Origin: Bacteroidia bacterium
GTDB taxonomy: Bacteria > Bacteroidota > Bacteroidia > Flavobacteriales > Flavobacteriaceae
DNA length: 64,000 nt
Assembly: GCA_030425285.1 (NCBI GenBank)
Contig: JAUIAY010000004.1
Location: 1 to 64,000 of the forward strand
Direction: 5' to 3'
Part shown: in pieces, positions 35,818 through 45,451 of the stretch
Position numbering within the stretch: the first letter of the stretch is position 1
Layout of the letters: the number at the start of each line of letters is the position of its first letter
Made by a program: the position numbers and the translations under genes
The notes under the pieces: generated by a model
What the model saw: only the letters and a program-made list of their open reading frames with translations
The model's database searches: none
What the model was told of the DNA's origin: nothing

Positions 35818-36936
35818 TTAGCTATTTAGCATCACTGGCATCACCAACATGGTCACTTGCTCCCCTTCATCCAATCCATCAACAGGTGTTAAAATACCAG
35901 CACGGTTTGGTAAGCTCATTTCCAGTTGCACATTATCGGATGTGAGGTTATTCAACATTTCAGTTAAGAAACGCGAGTTAAAACCTATTTGCATATCATC
36001 TCCTTGGTAATCACAGGTTAATCGCTCTTCGGCTTTGTTGCTGTAATCAATATCTTCTGCAGAAATATTTAATTCAGCACCAGCAATTTTTAAACGAATT
36101 TGATGCGTAGTTTTATTAGAGAATATGCTCACACGTCTTACAGAGTTTAAAAACTGTGTGCGATCTATAGTTAATTTATTAGGATTCTCTTTCGGAATAA
36201 CCGCTTCATAGTTTGGATACTTTCCATCTATTAAACGACAAATCAATTCCACATTCTCAAATGAAAATTTCGCATTAGAATCGTTGTATTCAATGGTCAC
36301 GTTATCATCACTGGCAGCCAAAATACCTTTCAGTAAGTTCAAAGGCTTTTTTGGCATAATAAATTCGGCAACTTCATTGGCACTTACATCCTCACGAGAA
36401 TATTTTACCAATTTATGGGCATCGGTAGCTACAAACGTTAAACCTTCTGTAGAAAATTGAAAAAATACGCCACTCATCACAGGACGTAAATCATCATTCC
36501 CAGCAGCAAAAATGGTTTTGTTTATAGCGGTTGCCAATATATCACCTGTAATGGTGGTTGTACTGGCATCTTCTAAAGCAACAGCTTTAGGAAACTCATT
36601 ACCATCAGCATAAGCCAAAGCATATTTACCGTGATTAGAACTAATTTCTATGGTATTATTATCTTCAACTACAAAGGTTAAAGGTTGCTCTGGAAAGGTT
36701 TTTAGCGTGTCCAATAACAATCTTGCTGGAACAGCAATACTGCCTTCATTGTCACTTTCAACCTCTAGTTTAGCCGACATAGTAGTTTCTAAATCACTAG
36801 CCGATATAATGAGTTCGGTATTATTTAATTCAAATAAGAAATTATCTAAAATAGGTAAGGTGTTCGAATTATTGATAACACCTCCAAGAACTTGTAATTG
36901 TTTTAGTAAATAGGTACTTGATACTATAAATTTCAT
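35818..36936 (-). CDS. dnaN: DNA polymerase III subunit beta (sliding clamp)
   Basis: 372 residues, the usual clamp length. N terminus MKFIVSSTYLLKQLQVLGG, central NNSNTLPILDNFLFEL and the C terminus ending in VMLVMPVML-type residues (TMLVMPVMLNS) are characteristic. Three repeated clamp domains of about 120 residues can be followed. It encircles DNA and tethers the polymerase. It is 87 bp downstream of the gldF-gldG fusion on the same strand. No dnaA or origin was seen nearby, so this is not an ori region. Confidence 0.96.
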   Translation of the reverse strand: MKFIVSSTYLLKQLQVLGGVINNSNTLPILDNFLFELNNTELIISASDLETTMSAKLEVESDNEGSIAVPARLLLDTLKTFPEQPLTFVVEDNNTIEISSNHGKYALAYADGNEFPKAVALEDASTTTITGDILATAINKTIFAAGNDDLRPVMSGVFFQFSTEGLTFVATDAHKLVKYSREDVSANEVAEFIMPKKPLNLLKGILAASDDNVTIEYNDSNAKFSFENVELICRLIDGKYPNYEAVIPKENPNKLTIDRTQFLNSVRRVSIFSNKTTHQIRLKIAGAELNISAEDIDYSNKAEERLTCDYQGDDMQIGFNSRFLTEMLNNLTSDNVQLEMSLPNRAGILTPVDGLDEGEQVTMLVMPVMLNS

Positions 36937-37023
36937 CTAAATAATATACGTTTTACGATCAATAGTTTAATATTTACAAATATATCCCAAAGCTACTAAT
37001 CTAGGAAACAAACTTATTAACAT

Positions 37024-39414
37024 TTAGCGGGCGTATTTTTTCTTTCTAAAATAATTGAACAGTAATCCAAAAACACCTAATAAGGCTAGTGGTAATGCAA
37101 GGTTTAAAGCTTGCCAAGTGCTTTTTTCTGCAGCTATTTTTTTGGTGTCCAGAAAGGCAATTGCGACTTCTTTGGAGCGAATGTTTATAAGTCCATCATC
37201 GTCCAATAAGTAATTAACGGCATTCAACAAAAACTCTTTGTTACCATAAGTCTGTCCGGTCCAATGATCAAAGCCCAATTCTTGAGGGCCGTTTCTACCT
37301 ACATCATTTTTGGCTACATCGCCATCGGCAATAATTAACATCTTGGTGAAAGGGCTAGTCGATTTATCATCGGCAATATCAAAGGGCTTAACCCGATTGT
37401 TATAAACCGAAGTGAAGGTGCCTTCCAAAAGGACTGCTAAATTCTGATGACCATTAGTATAGGATTGAGGATCTGGCTCCTGACCAGTCATAGCAAGACT
37501 GATTTCACGAGGTGTGCCATCTGTTTTGGACAGAATGGAACTTTGTAACAAGATGGTTTTAGTAACTGAAGTCGGATTTTTTAAAGTATCTATCTGATTG
37601 GCAAAATCAAACTTAACCAAGTTTAAATTATTAACTATTGGGTGATTGGCTGTTGGATTCACCAAAGGAGAATAAAACCAAGGTAGTTGTTGAAACTGCG
37701 ACTGACTACCTTCACCAGTGGCAAGGGTGATTTTAGCAGAATACAAATCGTTCACCAAAACCGGATTGATGCGTGCGCCATACTTAAAAAAGAAATCAGT
37801 TAAGTTTAAATCGCGACTTGTTGCCACAGCTTTTCCTGAAGCATTGTACAGGCTATCCTGTTCCATGGCCACAGCATCCACAAGCCACAAGCTTTTACTA
37901 CCATTCATGGTAAATTGATCCAATACATACTTTTCATTTTCACTAAAAGCCTCTGTGGGCTTGGCCGAGATGATAAGGTCGTAACCTTTCAAGTCGCTTA
38001 ATGTTTTTTGCGGGTTACTGGAAACACTATCTAAAGTGAAAGGTGCAATGTAGTAGTAGTCTTTTATGGTTTTTACAAAATCAAAAAGGTATTGGTCTTT
38101 AAGCTGATTGTTACCTTTTAAAATCGCAATTTTTCTACGTTTAGGATTTACCAACTTGCTAAACCCATCGGCAAAAGCATATTCCAAATGCTGAATAGAA
38201 CTGGATGCTATCTCCTGAACGGTGGCGCCAATTTTATTCTTTACCAATGGAATTTTAACTGTCACATTGTTATAACTTGCCAAAGCCCAAGGGAATATTA
38301 CTTCCTGACTACTAGCACCTGCTTCTTGAACGCTCACTTGCATAGGTGTCAATCCACGATTACTCAACTGCTGGATGTTACTATCTCTTAAGTTTTCGTC
38401 CTCTAGTGGATTAATGAAATTATAGACTATCTGATTATTTGTGGCAACAAATTCATCCAGCAACTGCTTGGTTTCAGTTTGTAATCTTCTAAATTCAGAG
38501 GGTAAATTAGTGCCATCTAAAAACACATCTACTATTATTGGAGAGTCTACTGATTGGATAGTCTGTACAGCAGCTTCACTTAAGGTGTAACGTTTATCAC
38601 TTGTTAAATCAAATCGTTGGTAAATGGATTGGGTGAATATGTTTAAAACCAATAACCCTAATAACAGAACAATAATGGTTGTAAAGGTTTTTCTATCAAA
38701 CTTTTTAGTACTAATATTGGCAGTTGTTAGCATAATGAAAAATAGGGTTACACTTATGAAATACAGAATATCACGTGTATCCAGCACACCACGACTCATG
38801 CTTTTAAAATGGGCATTCATACCCAATTGCTCTAAAAAGTTACTTGAGGTAAAATCAGCAAGGCCTTCAAAGCCCATATAGAAAAAGAAGCAACCAAAAA
38901 CAGCTACTATAAAAGCCACTATTTGATTATCTGTTATACTCGATGCAAAAACTCCAATGGCAGCATAAGCAGTAACCAAAAACAAAAGTCCCAAATACGA
39001 TCCCAAGGTACTTCCAAAATCTAAATTCCCAATGGGATTACCAAGTTGGTATACAGAGTACACGTAAAGTAGGGTAGGTACTAAAGCCAGAATAATCAGA
39101 AGTACAGCGCCTAAATATTTACCCAAAACTATTTGAAACGTACTAATAGGCTTGGTCAGCAATAATTCTAGGGTTCCCTGTTTTTTCTCATCCGAAAAAC
39201 TCCGCATGGTAACAGCGGGTATTAAAAACAGTAAAATCCAAGGCGCCAAAGTGAAAAAACTTGACAGATCTGCAAACCCGTTGTTTAAGATATTGAACTC
39301 ACCATTAAACAACCACAGAAATAGTCCATTTAATATCAAAAAAATAGCCATCACCAAATAGCCTATAGGCGAAGCAAAAAAACTGGTTATTTCTTTTCGT
39401 AATATAGCAAGCAT
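37024..39414 (-). CDS. gldFG: Fused gliding-motility ABC permease GldF and GldG
   Basis: 796 residues. Residues 1-240 are GldF: six membrane helices of an ABC-2-type permease (FASPIGYLVMAIFLILNG; SDEKKQGTLELLLTKPIS). Residues 240-796 match GldG: a membrane helix (about 247-265), then SIYQRFDLTSDKRYTLSEAA, the typical N terminus of mature GldG, a long periplasmic domain and a C-terminal helix before the RKKKYAR tail. In Flavobacterium these are two genes, with GldA as ATPase. Here one continuous frame joins them without stop or internal start, so either a true fusion or an indel. They are needed for gliding and linked to type IX secretion. Confidence 0.88.
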   Translation of the reverse strand: MLAILRKEITSFFASPIGYLVMAIFLILNGLFLWLFNGEFNILNNGFADLSSFFTLAPWILLFLIPAVTMRSFSDEKKQGTLELLLTKPISTFQIVLGKYLGAVLLIILALVPTLLYVYSVYQLGNPIGNLDFGSTLGSYLGLLFLVTAYAAIGVFASSITDNQIVAFIVAVFGCFFFYMGFEGLADFTSSNFLEQLGMNAHFKSMSRGVLDTRDILYFISVTLFFIMLTTANISTKKFDRKTFTTIIVLLLGLLVLNIFTQSIYQRFDLTSDKRYTLSEAAVQTIQSVDSPIIVDVFLDGTNLPSEFRRLQTETKQLLDEFVATNNQIVYNFINPLEDENLRDSNIQQLSNRGLTPMQVSVQEAGASSQEVIFPWALASYNNVTVKIPLVKNKIGATVQEIASSSIQHLEYAFADGFSKLVNPKRRKIAILKGNNQLKDQYLFDFVKTIKDYYYIAPFTLDSVSSNPQKTLSDLKGYDLIISAKPTEAFSENEKYVLDQFTMNGSKSLWLVDAVAMEQDSLYNASGKAVATSRDLNLTDFFFKYGARINPVLVNDLYSAKITLATGEGSQSQFQQLPWFYSPLVNPTANHPIVNNLNLVKFDFANQIDTLKNPTSVTKTILLQSSILSKTDGTPREISLAMTGQEPDPQSYTNGHQNLAVLLEGTFTSVYNNRVKPFDIADDKSTSPFTKMLIIADGDVAKNDVGRNGPQELGFDHWTGQTYGNKEFLLNAVNYLLDDDGLINIRSKEVAIAFLDTKKIAAEKSTWQALNLALPLALLGVFGLLFNYFRKKKYAR

Positions 39415-39451
39415 CTATCTGGTGGTTTATCAGTTGGTTTTTAAATTTAAA

Positions 39452-39754
39452 TTATTTGAGTGAAACTAGTTTATCAACACTCCAGGCTTCGGGTTTCGTA
39501 TTAAAGAGAGGCTTGGTTTTAGACCAAACATCCTTAAACAAATCAGAATGCCTATAGGCTTCCAAATCGGTTTCAGAATCCCAATAGCTATACGTAAAAA
39601 ACACGTTGGTATTGTTCTTGTCACGATATAATTCCAAAAATTTGCAACCATTAAACTGGCGAATCTGGTCTTTTTTTTGATTAAAGTTGTGTAGAAACGT
39701 GTCAATATGTTCGGGTTCAAAACTCATTTTTACTATCCGTACAAACATAGACAT
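39452..39754 (-). CDS. Antibiotic biosynthesis monooxygenase (ABM) domain protein
   Basis: 100 residues forming one ferredoxin-like ABM domain: FVRIVKMSFEPEHIDTFL, then CKFLELYRDKNN, FFTYSYWDSETDLEAYR, and HSDLFKDVW. Small ABM proteins of this type often act as quinol monooxygenases or heme/aldehyde-related enzymes. Its start overlaps the SAM-hydrolase stop by one base, so they are cotranscribed. Substrate unknown. Confidence 0.83.
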   Translation of the reverse strand: MSMFVRIVKMSFEPEHIDTFLHNFNQKKDQIRQFNGCKFLELYRDKNNTNVFFTYSYWDSETDLEAYRHSDLFKDVWSKTKPLFNTKPEAWSVDKLVSLK

Positions 39755-40590
39755 TATATTTTACTAAAGTTAACGGTTACAGTATCCATCAAATTAAGAC
39801 CCATCAAAGTTGAGGCACTACCAACAGTCGCTGGGTTACTTTTATAAACGGCAATTTCCATATAGTTAGAGGCATTAAAAACTACCAATCCACGACCCTC
39901 ATCATGACGTTTATCATGTGGAACACTAAAGTCCACAATATCACTGTATTTTTCAAACGTCTTTTTGAACTTATGGTTTCTGGCTGATATCTCAAACGAA
40001 CGTCCTTTTTGTATGGTCTCAAAGAAGCCTTTTTTAATGTTGGTAATCACATTGCCATAGTTATCAATATAAATAACACTACCAATGATCTGGGTTTTGT
40101 CATCATTCACAAATGGAATGATATTCTTAATGGGCTTAATGTGATCAATCACTTTGCCAATGACCTCCAACGTACCACCACGCGCTATATGGCAAGCTAC
40201 CTTTACAAAAACATCCAGAACTGGAAAACTGGTTTCAATCTTGTCGTGAATGTTTATTTGCACAATCTTTTCTGGAACTATTTCGGCACAAATCATACTC
40301 ATAATACCATTGTTGGCACAAATGAAATAATGCCCATCCAACAATACCGCTATATGCTTGTTTTCAACATTTATTTCGGAGTCAATACCAATAATATGAA
40401 TCGTGCCTTTAGGAAAACTATCATAGGCATTTTGAATAATGTATGCCGCTTCCGGAATGCTGAAAGGCGAAACGGAATGTGAGATATCAACAATTTTAAC
40501 ATCGGGTAATTCGTTGTAAATAGCTCCTTTTGTCGCGCCAGCAAAGTGATCTTTCTCTCCAAAGTCAGTCGTCAAAGTAATAATGGCCAT
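39754..40590 (-). CDS. SAM hydroxide adenosyltransferase (DUF62 / fluorinase-like family)
   Basis: 278 residues. N terminus ITLTTDFGEKDHFAGATKG is the hallmark of the family, with ISHSVSPFSIPEAAYI and a C-terminal beta domain (IGSVIYIDNYGNVITNI; the family's conserved D-N-x-G-N). These enzymes split S-adenosylmethionine with water to adenosine and methionine; halogenating relatives are rarer. It shares a divergent promoter region with phoH. Confidence 0.9.
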   Translation of the reverse strand: MAIITLTTDFGEKDHFAGATKGAIYNELPDVKIVDISHSVSPFSIPEAAYIIQNAYDSFPKGTIHIIGIDSEINVENKHIAVLLDGHYFICANNGIMSMICAEIVPEKIVQINIHDKIETSFPVLDVFVKVACHIARGGTLEVIGKVIDHIKPIKNIIPFVNDDKTQIIGSVIYIDNYGNVITNIKKGFFETIQKGRSFEISARNHKFKKTFEKYSDIVDFSVPHDKRHDEGRGLVVFNASNYMEIAVYKSNPATVGSASTLMGLNLMDTVTVNFSKI

Positions 40591-40701
40591 ATAGGAATTG
40601 TTGATATTTTTTTAACCCAACACGTTTTAAAAATGTGTAGCTTTGTTTAGACACAAATCTAATAAAACTTAATAGATATTTTTAATTAAATCACCCAGCT
40701 T

Positions 40702-41655
40702 TTGAACGAAATCATAATCGAACTTGAAGAGGTGTCACCAAAAGAATTTTTTGGAGCTCAAAACACCAACATTACACTACTAAAAAAGCACTTTCCTAAA
40801 CTTAAAATTGTAGCCAGAGGTACTAAAATAAAAGCCTACGGCGATGAAGACCAACTCGAAGAATTTGATAAACGGTTTACCATGCTCATGGAGCATTATA
40901 TCAAGTACAACAAACTTGATGAAAATGTTATTGAACGCGTGTTGACCAGCAATAGCAAAGAAGATTATACGACCAATGATGCCAGTGGCGAAGTTATTGT
41001 ACATGGTGTTAGTGGCCGATTGATTAAGGCTCAAACTACCAATCAAAGGAAATTGGTAGAAAGTATGCGTAAGAATGATATGGTGTTTGCCATAGGTCCT
41101 GCAGGAACAGGTAAAACCTATACAGGTGTAGCACTGGCTGTTCAGGCGCTTAAAAACAAAGAGGTTAAACGGATTATCTTAACACGTCCAGCTGTAGAAG
41201 CAGGGGAGAACCTTGGTTTTCTACCTGGTGATTTAAAGGAAAAACTGGATCCTTACATGCAACCGCTTTACGATGCCTTACGCGATATGATTGCGCCTGA
41301 AAAACTAGCGCATTATATTGAAAATGGTACCATACAGATAGCACCATTGGCATTTATGAGGGGCCGTACTTTGGACAATGCCTTTGTTATATTGGATGAA
41401 GGACAAAATACCACCCACGCTCAAATGAAAATGTTTTTGACACGTATGGGCAAAAACGCTAAATTTTTGTTGACGGGCGATCCAGGTCAGATAGATTTGC
41501 CAAGACGTACCATTTCTGGATTGAAGGAAGCCTTATTGATACTAAAAAATGTGGAAGGCGTAGGTATGGTCTTTTTGGATGATAAAGACGTTATTCGTCA
41601 CAAACTGGTTAAAAAGGTAATCGAAGCCTATAAAAGTATTGAGAATAGAGAATAG
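40702..41655 (+). CDS. phoH: PhoH family ATPase
   Basis: 317 residues, starting with the unusual codon TTG (MNEIIIELEEVSP; homologues begin in the same way). A KH-like N-terminal part (about 1-100) precedes a P-loop domain with GPAGTGKTYTGVALA (about 133), RPAVEAGENLGFLPGD, and the Walker B motif FVILDEGQNTT. PhoH proteins are RNA-linked ATPases of uncertain role. A -7 box TAGCTTTG (40638-40645, fitting TAnnTTTG) sits 55 bp upstream, though no TTG lies at the right distance. purC begins 6 bp after its stop. Confidence 0.94.
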   Translation: MNEIIIELEEVSPKEFFGAQNTNITLLKKHFPKLKIVARGTKIKAYGDEDQLEEFDKRFTMLMEHYIKYNKLDENVIERVLTSNSKEDYTTNDASGEVIVHGVSGRLIKAQTTNQRKLVESMRKNDMVFAIGPAGTGKTYTGVALAVQALKNKEVKRIILTRPAVEAGENLGFLPGDLKEKLDPYMQPLYDALRDMIAPEKLAHYIENGTIQIAPLAFMRGRTLDNAFVILDEGQNTTHAQMKMFLTRMGKNAKFLLTGDPGQIDLPRRTISGLKEALLILKNVEGVGMVFLDDKDVIRHKLVKKVIEAYKSIENRE

Positions 41656-41661
41656 AGAACA

Positions 41662-42606
41662 ATGAGTAATACCATAATAGATACCAACTTTAAGTTCCCT
41701 GGTCAAAAAAGTGTGTATAAAGGGAAGGTTCGCGAAGTATATAATATTAATGATGACCAATTGGTAATGATAGCAACAGACCGCTTAAGTGCTTTTGATG
41801 TTGTCATGCCAAAGGGTATTCCCTACAAAGGGCAAATACTGAATCAGATAGCAACTAAAATGATGAAAGCTACCGAGGATTTGGTTCCTAACTGGTTAGT
41901 TGCTACACCCGATCCTAATGTGGCTGTAGGACATTTATGTGAGCCTTTTAAAGTGGAGATGGTTATTAGAGGCTATTTGTCGGGACATGCAGCTCGAGAA
42001 TACAAGGCGGGTAAACGCTTGTTGTGTGGCGTTGCTATGCCAGAGGGTATGAAAGAAAACGATAAGTTTCCTGACCCCATTATTACACCAGCCACCAAAG
42101 CCGAAATGGGAGACCATGATGAGGACATCTCCCGTGAGGATATTCTAAAACGCGGCATTGTATCAGAGGAAGATTATGAGATCTTGGAAGATTACACCCG
42201 TAAGTTATTCCAACGCGGTACTGAAATAGCAGCTTCTCGTGGATTGATTTTAGTGGATACCAAATATGAGTTTGGAAAGACTAAAGACGGTAAAATTGTC
42301 TTGATAGACGAAATTCATACACCAGATTCTTCACGCTATTTTTATGCTGATGGGTATCAGGAACGTCAAGATAGAGGCGAGGCTCAAAAACAATTATCCA
42401 AGGAATTTGTACGCCAATGGCTCATCGCCAATGGGTTTCAAGGTTTGGAAGGCCAACAGGTTCCTGAAATGTCTGATGAGTATATCACATCAGTTAGTGA
42501 CCGCTATATTGAATTATACGAAAACATCACCGGAGAGTCTTTCAAGAAGGCTGATGTTTCCAATATTCAAAATAGAATTGAAGAAAACGTATTAAACTAC
42601 CTTTAG
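41662..42606 (+). CDS. purC: Phosphoribosylaminoimidazole-succinocarboxamide (SAICAR) synthase
   Basis: 314 residues, the long form of SAICAR synthase used in de novo purine synthesis (CAIR plus aspartate plus ATP). Motifs: YKGKVREVY (about 19-27), [38 protein letters not shown], and [13 protein letters not shown]. It lies 6 bp downstream of phoH in a probable two-gene operon. Confidence 0.96.
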   Translation: MSNTIIDTNFKFPGQKSVYKGKVREVYNINDDQLVMIATDRLSAFDVVMPKGIPYKGQILNQIATKMMKATEDLVPNWLVATPDPNVAVGHLCEPFKVEMVIRGYLSGHAAREYKAGKRLLCGVAMPEGMKENDKFPDPIITPATKAEMGDHDEDISREDILKRGIVSEEDYEILEDYTRKLFQRGTEIAASRGLILVDTKYEFGKTKDGKIVLIDEIHTPDSSRYFYADGYQERQDRGEAQKQLSKEFVRQWLIANGFQGLEGQQVPEMSDEYITSVSDRYIELYENITGESFKKADVSNIQNRIEENVLNYL

Positions 42607-42660
42607 TAAGTCTCTATGTTATTTAGAAGTGTTTCATTTTCTTAAAAGAGAAGGGTCTAA

Positions 42661-42676
42661 AATAGCAAATGCTATT
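42661..42676. terminator. Weak hairpin between converging purC and ygiD-like genes
   Basis: AATAGC-AAAT-GCTATT lies between two converging stop codons. T-rich sequence on either side is short, so function is uncertain. Confidence 0.35.
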
Positions 42677-42678
42677 CT

Positions 42679-43509
42679 TTAACCCATCCCAATACCTACT
42701 GAAGTCATTGTCAAGGAGCCAGCAACGGGTTTATCATTGAAAAGCGATATACTTTCGTTCTTGTCTTTTAAGGCTAAAGTGTAAAGTAATGGTAAATAAT
42801 GTTCAGGAGTTGGAATAGCCAAATCAAAAGCTTTGCCTTGTGATTTAAAGTCAATCAAAGGTTGATAGTTGCCTTCAAGAATATATTGTTTCATTTTCTC
42901 ACTGGCTTCGGCAGCCCAATCAAAAGCATAGACCTCATTGAGCTTGTTCCAGGCTACCATTCGTAAATTATGAACCATGTTACCACTGCCAATAATCAAA
43001 ACACCTTTATGACGAAAACTATGGATTTGTTTAGCTAATTCATAATGATAACGCGCAGGTTGAGTGTAATCAATACTCATTTGAATAACCGGAATATTGG
43101 CATCAGGGTACAAATGTTTAATGACACTCCAAGCACCATGATCCAGGCCCCATTTATCATCCAATCCAACTTCGGTACTCGTAATCAGCTTTTTGGTTTC
43201 TTGGGCCAGTTCCGGACTGCCAGGAGCAGGATATTGCACATCAAATAAGGCTTGTGGAAAACCACCGAAATCATGAATGGTTCTGGGGTGCTGCATAGCT
43301 GTAACAAAGGTGCCTCTTGTTTCCCAATGTGCAGATATACACAATATGGCATTTGGTTTTTGAATTTCTTTGCCAATATTTCTAAAGCCTTGTACAAATT
43401 CGTTTTCTTCAATAGCATTCATGGGACTACCATGACCTAGAAACAATACAGGCATTTTATCTGTATTGCTTAAGTGCGAGGTTATTTTGTTTAAGTCACT
43501 TAAATTCAT
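42679..43509 (-). CDS. ygiD: 4,5-DOPA dioxygenase extradiol-like protein (YgiD family)
   Basis: 276 residues. The LigB-type fold has FLGHGSPMNAI (about 24-34), ISAHWETRGTF, and DHGAWSVIKHLYP, which provide metal-binding His residues. The family opens catechol rings (4,5-DOPA in plants) with Zn/Fe; the bacterial substrate is unsettled. The C terminus carries an S-V-G-I-G-M tail typical of the family. Converges with purC. Confidence 0.92.
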   Translation of the reverse strand: MNLSDLNKITSHLSNTDKMPVLFLGHGSPMNAIEENEFVQGFRNIGKEIQKPNAILCISAHWETRGTFVTAMQHPRTIHDFGGFPQALFDVQYPAPGSPELAQETKKLITSTEVGLDDKWGLDHGAWSVIKHLYPDANIPVIQMSIDYTQPARYHYELAKQIHSFRHKGVLIIGSGNMVHNLRMVAWNKLNEVYAFDWAAEASEKMKQYILEGNYQPLIDFKSQGKAFDLAIPTPEHYLPLLYTLALKDKNESISLFNDKPVAGSLTMTSVGIGMG

Positions 43510-43605
43510 AAAAGGGTCAATGTATATTTTTCTTGGTTTCCAATAGAGTTATTATAGGGATAAGACGAACATAACTAAAATAACTTTCATTACTTTTCAA
43601 ATACA

Positions 43606-43995
43606 CTAGTTCCATTCCTTTAAAACTTCGTCACGTCTATATTTTACCATCCGTTTGATTAACTCTTTTGGCAAGGGTTTATCCAACGGAAACTGAATCG
43701 AACCTTTCCCGGTTTTATAATCCTTAAGTTCATTTTTAAAAGCACTCATAACCGTAGGAAAGGGATAAAACCCAACAAACTTGGCATAACCAGCCATCAT
43801 AATTTGTTGATCGCGTTTTCCTCCTGGAACAAGGGTAAAAGAAGGTACTTTATAGTTTAAAACCTCAATGGCATCGGGTGCAGCATCTTTGATGATTTTC
43901 CGTAATTCCTTTAAAACAACTTGTGCTTGTTTTGGTTGGTACGCAATGTAATCATCGATAGTTTCAAAATTTGGCATAGGTCCTTGCTTTCCCAT
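43606..43995 (-). CDS. DUF1801 (YdhG/iron-chaperone-like) protein
   Basis: 129 residues. The family pattern is clear: TIDDYIAYQPKQAQVVLKEL, then PDAIEVLNYKVPSF and FVGFYPFPTVMSAFKNEL, ending with GSIQFPLDKPLPKELI. The fold resembles frataxin-like iron chaperones, though members act mostly without known function. Neighbouring small genes on the same strand (methyltransferase, SRPBCC, DoxX) may share control but gaps exceed 30 bp. Confidence 0.88.
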   Translation of the reverse strand: MGKQGPMPNFETIDDYIAYQPKQAQVVLKELRKIIKDAAPDAIEVLNYKVPSFTLVPGGKRDQQIMMAGYAKFVGFYPFPTVMSAFKNELKDYKTGKGSIQFPLDKPLPKELIKRMVKYRRDEVLKEWN

Positions 43996-44030
43996 AACAT
44001 TGTATTTAATTTATATGTTTAGTTTTTTTC

Positions 44031-44786
44031 TTAAGGCTTTACGGCTCGGGTTGCCATAAAAGCTGGAAAATAGTCATTTATGTTATTGTCTACATCCCAA
44101 TAGTCTTCAAATATGTGGGTTAAATGAAAACCTACTGCCAACTGACCACCAATTTGATCGTTTAGACTATGACCAAATATTAGTGGCTCCTGATCTTTTT
44201 TCAAGGCTTCCAATTTAGCTTTTGGTAAGGAGTGAATATCGGAATAAGGTTGTTTATAAATAATTTTCATATTCTCTTCGTCAAGCTGAAGAGCTAGAGG
44301 GTTCATTAAACCAGTCATAAGGATGCCATTTGGCTTTAATACGCGATAGCACGAATTCCAAACAGGAAGTACATTATCTACAAAAAGAATGGAACAGGGA
44401 TTAAAAATCAAATCAAAACTGGCATCGGCGAAAACTGATAAATCTCGCATATCACCTTGTATGGTTTTGATGTTGAGGTCAAATTTCTCACTTATGGTTT
44501 GGTCTTGTTGTAATTGCTTATCGGAATTATCAAAGATGGTCACATCGGCTCCTAAAGCAGCAAGAATAGGTCCTTGTTGACCACCACCACAGGCCAGCCC
44601 CAAAACCTTTAAACCTTTTAAATTGGGAAACCAATTATGTGGTACGGGTTTTTTGGGTGTCAAAACAATATCCCATTCACCATTTCTGGCATTGGTTATT
44701 TCCTGTTCCGTGACTGGAATGGTCCATCGGTCGTTTTTATCTACATAACCATTCCAGGCGTTTTGGTTATATTTTATTAAATCCAT
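44031..44786 (-). CDS. Class I SAM-dependent methyltransferase
   Basis: 251 residues. The SAM-binding motif is VLGLACGGGQQGPILAALGA (about 73-92), followed by the acidic ribose-binding residue in TIFDNSDKQL. The N terminus (KYNQNAWNGYVDKNDRWTIP) is typical of small-molecule methyltransferases of the UbiE/YafE type in Bacteroidota. Target unknown. It lies 36 bp upstream of the DUF1801 gene on the same strand. Confidence 0.9.
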   Translation of the reverse strand: MDLIKYNQNAWNGYVDKNDRWTIPVTEQEITNARNGEWDIVLTPKKPVPHNWFPNLKGLKVLGLACGGGQQGPILAALGADVTIFDNSDKQLQQDQTISEKFDLNIKTIQGDMRDLSVFADASFDLIFNPCSILFVDNVLPVWNSCYRVLKPNGILMTGLMNPLALQLDEENMKIIYKQPYSDIHSLPKAKLEALKKDQEPLIFGHSLNDQIGGQLAVGFHLTHIFEDYWDVDNNINDYFPAFMATRAVKP

Positions 44787-44899
44787 TTATTCAAATTTTG
44801 CTTCATGACTATGCTTAAAAATAAACATGAAAAATCCTAAAGTAGTAGAGTACTTGTGTGGGTCAGATTTCGTTTATGCAGCGTTACGTTGAAGTATTA

Positions 44900-45358
44900 T
44901 TAGCCTTCAACAAGCTCCTTGAGAACCTGTAAGGCCTTTGGCCAGGTTTCATCAAAATAACCGGCATAATCATCGGTTGTATCTGTTTCAATTGAAATGG
45001 TTGTTTTACCATTGGTTTCCTTGAAACGGTAGTTTTCCAAACCACCTGCCCAGGCTTCTACTTCAGGGCCTTCGGTAATCTCCGTATCGCCGTTCAAAAT
45101 ACCGTTGTGTTTTATAGATACAAATTCGTTGGGGATGTTTTCGGCAATTTCCGAAACCATTCCACCGCGATTACCGTTTTCATCCGTTCCTACAAAGTAA
45201 ATTTTGGAACCTTTGTCCCAGTTACCTTCATAGGATGAGGTGGGATTAAAAGCAGCCGTCCATTGCTCATAGTTGACTTTTTTGTCTAAACCCAACATAG
45301 TCTCGTAAGCCTTTTTGGCGGGCGCATTAACTGTGATGCTATATAGTAACTGTTTCAT
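44900..45358 (-). CDS. SRPBCC (AHSA1-like) domain protein
   Basis: 152 residues. The START/Bet v1-like fold is suggested by YSITVNAPAKKAYETMLG at the start, GSKIYFVGTDENG, and a long C-terminal helix ending in WPKALQVLKELVEG. Such proteins bind hydrophobic ligands or act as co-chaperones or small ring-modifying enzymes. No operon partner within 100 bp. Confidence 0.85.
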   Translation of the reverse strand: MKQLLYSITVNAPAKKAYETMLGLDKKVNYEQWTAAFNPTSSYEGNWDKGSKIYFVGTDENGNRGGMVSEIAENIPNEFVSIKHNGILNGDTEITEGPEVEAWAGGLENYRFKETNGKTTISIETDTTDDYAGYFDETWPKALQVLKELVEG

Positions 45359-45451
45359 AATTGTACAGATTATTAGATTGATTAAAGTTCTTTAAAGATA
45401 CTATATTTAATCAACACAGAACAGTCAAATATGAATATTGTAACCTAGGTA

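Noticed and set aside
35818-36936. dnaN as a sign of a replication origin nearby
   Set aside because: No dnaA, DnaA-box cluster or rpmH gene is near, and the neighbours are gliding genes.
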